The notes under the pieces: model-generated | Told to the model about the DNA's origin: nothing | The model's input: the letters and a program-made list of their open reading frames with translations, nothing else | The model's database searches: none | Source of the DNA: a virus | Virus record (IMG/VR): IMGVR_UViG_3300008110_000357 | Coordinates: 1 to 40,869 of that record | Length of the DNA stretch: 40,869 nt | Reading direction: 5' to 3' (one strand) | Position numbers and translations under genes: made by a program | In this document: positions 37,530-40,869 of the stretch, in pieces | How the letters are laid out: every line of letters begins with the position of its first letter | Position numbering within the stretch: the stretch's first letter is position 1

Positions 37530-38740
37530 TAATATAAGTTACCTTTGGGTATAAACTTGCCACCAACAACATTAGGGTTAACATCACCTGATTCTTGATT
37601 TTTTCTACGTTCTTTAACGTCAGCTAATTCAGCTTTTTCTTCTGAGTTTAATGCTCTCACTCGTCCAGTTAAGCCTTCCCAATGTAAATCGGTACTGCTT
37701 AATTTTCCCATACGATTCTTAACCACATTAATGGTGAGAAACTTATCTTCATGGGGATTCTTCGGTGAAAAGCCGGGTCTATACATAGCCATAACAATGG
37801 TGGCGGCTTCACCTAGCACACTAGAACCTTTAATTTGAGTGTAGGACGTAAGTTCCTGACTTGGGTCACCTGATATTTTAGCGGGTTGCACCAATAAGAA
37901 AATACAAATACCTAGCTCATTAGCTATGTCTTTCAACTGGGTTGCTATGAGGGCCTTATTTGCCGTAGGGTCACTAAAAGGACCTTGGATGCACTCTAAG
38001 TAGTCAATGACAACAAGTCTAGGCTTAATGCCCATTTTGTCTATTTCTGAAATGATGGCATTTCTGATATTTTCAGTAGTGACGCCAGTGCGGAAACAAA
38101 GTCTTACATTCTTAAATTCACCATTAAGTATTTCTTGGTATTTTTTAATGGCCTCAACATTTCCTTCTTTGTAATTTTTCATAATGAGGTCTTCATCATC
38201 GCCAGTGTGTCTTTGAATGAGGCGTTGATAAATTTGAGGAATAGCCATGTCCATAGAGAAAAATATAGCTCTTTCATCTATTTTAGATAATTCATTTAAA
38301 ATACCAAATGCAACCGAACTTTTTCCCGCTGATGGAGGAGCTAGTAGGCAAACAAACATGGACGTGGTGATGCGTACTTTTTTGTCAATTTCATCAATGC
38401 CTAAACGAATGGTATTCTTATCAATGTTTTGAGCAAAGTCTTTAAAATGGTCAGCAACATCCCAAATGTTCACTAGTCCAAATTCTTGATCTTGAGTAGT
38501 TTCAAGCGAATAGCGTTCAATGGTTGTAGCTAGAATTCCATCTTTTTCAGAATAGGTTCCACCTTTCCATTCAGGTTTATATACTGAGGTTATTTCTTTC
38601 CAAAGTTCCGATTTTGTATCATAGTCAACATTTTCTTCAATGCCTAGTCTTCTGTTTCTTAAACGTAAAATGCCCTTAAGGGTATTATATGCAACTTCTT
38701 TAGGGTAACCCATTGATCTAAATGTTGCAGCTAGGGTCAT
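37529..38740 (-). CDS. DnaB-type replicative helicase, 403 aa (frame-shifted from primase)
   Basis: RecA-fold replicative helicase: Walker A APPSAGKSS (134-142), Walker B RLVVIDYLE (241-249), a motif H3-like VQPAKISGDP and ASSVLGEA-like KGSSVLGEAA segment, and an arginine-finger region (VVKNRMGK). The N-terminal 35 residues (MTLAATFRSMGYPKEVAYNT, LKGILRLRNR) resemble the helical linker that follows a primase domain, not a helicase start. The open frame extends seven codons upstream of the ATG as GERHNAC, which fits that linker but has no start codon or ribosome binding site. It is probably the second half of a primase-helicase made by +1 frameshift, or a coupled gene. The stop overlaps the Mom-like start. 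Confidence 0.85.
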   Translation of the reverse strand: MTLAATFRSMGYPKEVAYNTLKGILRLRNRRLGIEENVDYDTKSELWKEITSVYKPEWKGGTYSEKDGILATTIERYSLETTQDQEFGLVNIWDVADHFKDFAQNIDKNTIRLGIDEIDKKVRITTSMFVCLLAPPSAGKSSVAFGILNELSKIDERAIFFSMDMAIPQIYQRLIQRHTGDDEDLIMKNYKEGNVEAIKKYQEILNGEFKNVRLCFRTGVTTENIRNAIISEIDKMGIKPRLVVIDYLECIQGPFSDPTANKALIATQLKDIANELGICIFLLVQPAKISGDPSQELTSYTQIKGSSVLGEAATIVMAMYRPGFSPKNPHEDKFLTINVVKNRMGKLSSTDLHWEGLTGRVRALNSEEKAELADVKERRKNQESGDVNPNVVGGKFIPKGNLY

Positions 38741-38756
38741 ACAAGCATTGTGACGT

Positions 38757-39563
38757 TCACCTGATCATCAATGCAAACTTTGCGGGACTAAGGTGTTTTG
38801 GTCTATTACTCATATCGGGCTGGTCTTCATCAGAAACTTTAGGAACTGGGTCTTTACCTAGTTTTTCCTTTTCTCGCATAACCATAAGTGGTTTAAGTGT
38901 TTCTGGAATGTCAATGGTGATATAATCATTATAGGTTTTTAAACAATCTTGTGAAGCTATGCCCATTTCGGCATCTTCTCCGTTTGCATAATCGTCATGA
39001 TCTAAATTCTCATCTAAAAATGAATTCAAATCAATTGGTATTTTATACTTTTGACCATTTTTATTATAGCTAAATGGGTAACGAAAAATGCGAGCACAGT
39101 CATTAATGGACGTGTCGTAACTAGGTAAATGAGCTGCTAAATTGTGTTGTAGGATTTTAAATTCAGGTTGAGTTATATATTCATTAAATTTTACTTCAAC
39201 ATGGTATCCTTTGTTTCCAGAAAAATAAATTCTAATGGCTAAAGGATTTACTTGTTGTTTAATTAAGTCATTAACTAATGATCGAGCATCAGATAATGCA
39301 ATTTGAGGATTTTCTTTTTTATCAAAATCCCATACAATGCGATCTGTAGATAGGTTTTCAATGCCAGCTAATGAACCAGTTTTTTCTAATTGAGTTTTAT
39401 GTTGTTCAGAATAAATAAATAAGCTTTCATAAGCTTCTAATTTAGAATTAGATTCAATTTTTTTAATAGCTACAGCATTAAAGTTTTCTGCATTGCTTGG
39501 TGTTGGGTCATATTCTTGTAGTTTGCGTTTTGAAGTTGTGGTGTTTGTAAATACTTTATACAT
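38757..39563 (-). CDS. Archaeo-eukaryotic-type (AEP) primase, 268 aa
   Basis: DNA primase of the AEP fold, giving primers for the family-B polymerase. Motifs: VWDFDKK (catalytic D79, D81), YFSGNKGYHVEV (residues 113-124, the sG-KGyH motif) and the third acidic/basic motif INDCARIFRYPFS (about 153-165). No zinc-binding domain is evident. It ends in SPAKFALMIR and stops at a TGA preceded by AGG; the helicase linker continues in the +1 frame without a gap. AGGACAAAAATG gives a good start, and an intrinsic terminator lies just upstream. Confidence 0.8.
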   Translation of the reverse strand: MYKVFTNTTTSKRKLQEYDPTPSNAENFNAVAIKKIESNSKLEAYESLFIYSEQHKTQLEKTGSLAGIENLSTDRIVWDFDKKENPQIALSDARSLVNDLIKQQVNPLAIRIYFSGNKGYHVEVKFNEYITQPEFKILQHNLAAHLPSYDTSINDCARIFRYPFSYNKNGQKYKIPIDLNSFLDENLDHDDYANGEDAEMGIASQDCLKTYNDYITIDIPETLKPLMVMREKEKLGKDPVPKVSDEDQPDMSNRPKHLSPAKFALMIR

Positions 39564-39574
39564 TTTTGTCCTGT

Positions 39575-39611
39575 TTTAGTAAAGAAAAGGAGTTATGTTT
39601 TTCATAACTCC
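39575..39611 (-). terminator. Intrinsic terminator upstream of primase (minus strand)
   Basis: A perfect 9-bp stem GGAGTTATG / CATAACTCC (39589-39597 and 39603-39611) with a 5-base loop, followed on the minus strand by TTTTCTTTA. It separates the first early genes (39640-40869) from the primase onward, probably as an attenuating terminator because no promoter is visible between it and the primase. Confidence 0.8.
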
Positions 39612-39639
39612 GTCATTGTTAATATGTATAGAATTACTA

Positions 39640-39951
39640 CTACTGTTTAGGAGGTAGAATTCTGAAAGACCCATTGATTCGAGAACCATGTTCTTCCATA
39701 AAACCAGAGGCTTCGTCTTCGGTTTTATAACCTTTTTCTACTTGCCACTTTAGTTTTTCTTCTAAACTTTGAAAAATTAGCAAAGTACCTTTTTTTAAAG
39801 TTAAGTCTTGGGCTAATTCAATTACTTGCATTTCGCCTTTTTTAGTTGGGATGTTTTTAAAATCACCAACAAAGTCTGGTTTTGGTTGCCAGTCTGAATT
39901 ATTTGTAGCGGGTGGTGCTGCTGCTGTTGTAGTTTTTTTTCCAAATGCCAT
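39640..39951 (-). CDS. Hypothetical early protein, 103 aa
   Basis: I start at ATG 39951, with a strong GAGGAAAAC ribosome binding site; the frame stays open further upstream but without such a site. The N-terminus is Thr/Ala/Pro-rich and flexible (KKTTTAAAPPATNN), the rest is alpha/beta (MQVIELAQDLTLKKGTLLIF, then WQVEKGYKTEDEASGFMEEH). No recognised motif. It lies between the Acb2-like gene and the terminator. Confidence 0.6.
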   Translation of the reverse strand: MAFGKKTTTAAAPPATNNSDWQPKPDFVGDFKNIPTKKGEMQVIELAQDLTLKKGTLLIFQSLEEKLKWQVEKGYKTEDEASGFMEEHGSRINGSFRILPPKQ

Positions 39952-39961
39952 GTTTTCCTCT

Positions 39962-40183
39962 TTATTCTTTGTTATAGGTTTGAATTTCAGTGTAGTTACC
40001 GTCTTTGGCTGCAATAGCTTTTGTACCAAAGAACATCGCTTCTTCAAGCTTAGTCTTAAATACTGCTTTTTCTCTACCTTCTGGCATTAATAATAACACC
40101 TTATTGACGGCATCTGACATCGTCGATTTTAGTTCTTTTACTTCACTAAAACCTTTATCATTTAGTTTATGTGTATCAAACAT
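39962..40183 (-). CDS. Acb2/Tad1-hairpin-like protein, possible anti-CBASS sponge, 73 aa
   Basis: The segment [20 protein letters not shown], then [20 protein letters not shown] and GTKAIAAK, matches the pattern of the helical-hairpin domain of Acb2/Tad1-type proteins as I recall it (LxxLP-SREKxLALTKLEEAxMWANxAIA). Acb2 binds cyclic oligonucleotides made by host CBASS defence and prevents effector activation. Length is in the range of that family, and it lies in the early region with an AAGGG ribosome binding site. The usual MWAN tract is replaced by MFFGTK, so ligand binding may differ. The family match is by recognition, not a search. Confidence 0.6.
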   Translation of the reverse strand: MFDTHKLNDKGFSEVKELKSTMSDAVNKVLLLMPEGREKAVFKTKLEEAMFFGTKAIAAKDGNYTEIQTYNKE

Positions 40184-40820
40184 TTAACAACCCTTCTTCG
40201 TTGGTTTTGTTTTTGTTGATTTCTTCGTTGGCTTCTTTGTTTTCGACATGTGTGTCTCCTTTTGTTTTTAAGTAAATTTTCTTTTCTTTAGGTGTCATAG
40301 TTTCCAAAGCTTCAATTTGTTCTTCGGTAAGTCCTAATTTGTTTTTAACTTCTTCTACTACTTCTGGTTCAGATGGTTTTACATATGTCCCATCTTCTTT
40401 GTCTTTTTCAACTCTTTCAAAGTTGTAGGCAGTAAGTATCATACCATTTTCCTTACATCTAGCTATGTGTGCCGCAAATGAATTCTCAACTTTAGCAAAC
40501 TTACCTTTTTGGTCTAAATTAACCTTAGCTACATCAACACCATAATCAAGTCCTGCTAAAATGGCTCTTTCAAGAGATTTTGCAACAGCAACACGTTCAG
40601 CACCACTTAATTTAGGACGACACATTTCGCCGATGTAATTGCGAATGCCTAGTTGTACTAATTGGTTTAGAGCAACTTGTTGCATAGTAGCTATTTTAAT
40701 GCTGTTGTCCAATTGTTGGCTTGCTGTAAGAGTTGGTTTATCTTGTTCAACTGGTGCTTCTTTTGGTTCAACTTCGGCAGGTGTTTCTACTGGGTTTACA
40801 TTTTGTTCTACTGTTTCCAT
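40176..40820 (-). CDS. Hypothetical early protein, 214 aa
   Basis: Unrecognised. The N-terminal 30 residues are acidic and Pro/Val-rich. The central part is helical ([40 protein letters not shown]) with an [20 protein letters not shown] segment. The C-terminal 60 residues are highly charged ([33 protein letters not shown]) and probably disordered. It overlaps the Acb2-like gene by 8 bp and the upstream gene by one base (TAATG). No enzymatic motif is visible. Confidence 0.6.
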   Translation of the reverse strand: METVEQNVNPVETPAEVEPKEAPVEQDKPTLTASQQLDNSIKIATMQQVALNQLVQLGIRNYIGEMCRPKLSGAERVAVAKSLERAILAGLDYGVDVAKVNLDQKGKFAKVENSFAAHIARCKENGMILTAYNFERVEKDKEDGTYVKPSEPEVVEEVKNKLGLTEEQIEALETMTPKEKKIYLKTKGDTHVENKEANEEINKNKTNEEGLLNV

Positions 40821-40869
40821 TAGTATAGGTTTCCTTTTTTAATTTCAGATTTAGGTTCTTCAACTACAT
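40820..40869 (-). CDS. 3' end of an early gene (5' part outside window)
   Basis: A minus-strand frame open from the right edge reads VVEEPKSEIKKGNLY and stops in TAATG overlap with the next start. Its last codons also form the AAAGG ribosome binding site of the 214-aa gene. The tail KGNLY is identical to that of the helicase, where the same DNA pattern occurs. Too little is present to identify it. Confidence 0.5.
   Translation of the reverse strand, partial: VVEEPKSEIKKGNLY

Noticed and set aside
1-40869. tRNA genes, integrase or terminal direct repeats
   Set aside because: I found no cloverleaf-like segment, no recombinase motif and no match between the two ends by eye; a dedicated search would be needed to exclude short or divergent ones.

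Overview
This 40.9-kb window reads as most of the genome of a lytic, AT-rich tailed phage with a short-tailed (podovirus-like) plan. It has a P22/T7-style portal, scaffold, coat, head-to-tail adaptor, hub and ejection-protein block. No tape-measure, sheath or tail-tube gene is visible, and I see no integrase, tRNA, rRNA, transposon or CRISPR array. A gene is cut at each edge, so the window is not the whole genome. The AT-rich codon use and small intergenic gaps resemble phages of aquatic bacteria, but the host cannot be named from the sequence.

Layout. (1) 1-781, plus strand: end of a virion protein and a small membrane peptide. (2) 2355-764, minus strand: two unknown genes. (3) 2497-28803, plus strand: the late block. 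It holds a membrane peptide, a possible small terminase, TerL, portal, GH24 lysozyme, scaffold, coat protein, an accessory island (10358-12250), an M15-like peptidase, tail fibre, adaptor, large tail hub, and four large internal/ejection proteins ending in a coiled-coil membrane protein. (4) 40869-28738, minus strand: the early/replication block. Read right to left it holds unknown early proteins, an Acb2-like protein, an AEP primase, a DnaB-type helicase, a Mom-like DNA-modification protein, a family-B DNA polymerase split in two by a GIY-YIG endonuclease gene, a metallophosphoesterase, a ClpP-like protease, small zinc/coiled-coil proteins, an HNH nuclease, a holin/spanin-like cassette and a winged-helix-like protein. 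The two blocks converge and overlap at 28738-28803.

Regulation. Five exact copies of a 17-bp element, WTAACAAGTAATAATAG, precede late gene groups and are followed by G-rich starts. They look like promoters for a T7-like single-subunit RNA polymerase, whose gene would lie outside the window. Three sigma70-type promoters (-35, 17-bp spacer, -10) serve an HNH gene, the island's minus-strand genes and the metallophosphoesterase. Two strong intrinsic terminators lie after the coat gene (plus) and before the primase (minus).

Points of most interest: the split DNA polymerase, whose two catalytic Asp motifs are on separate polypeptides; a primase/helicase junction that reads as one protein only through a +1 frameshift at AGG-TGA; a TerL gene with its Walker A segment missing; a predicted cyclic-nucleotide sponge; the Mom-like protein; and the late promoter family, some copies of which lead straight into a 5'-terminal hairpin.
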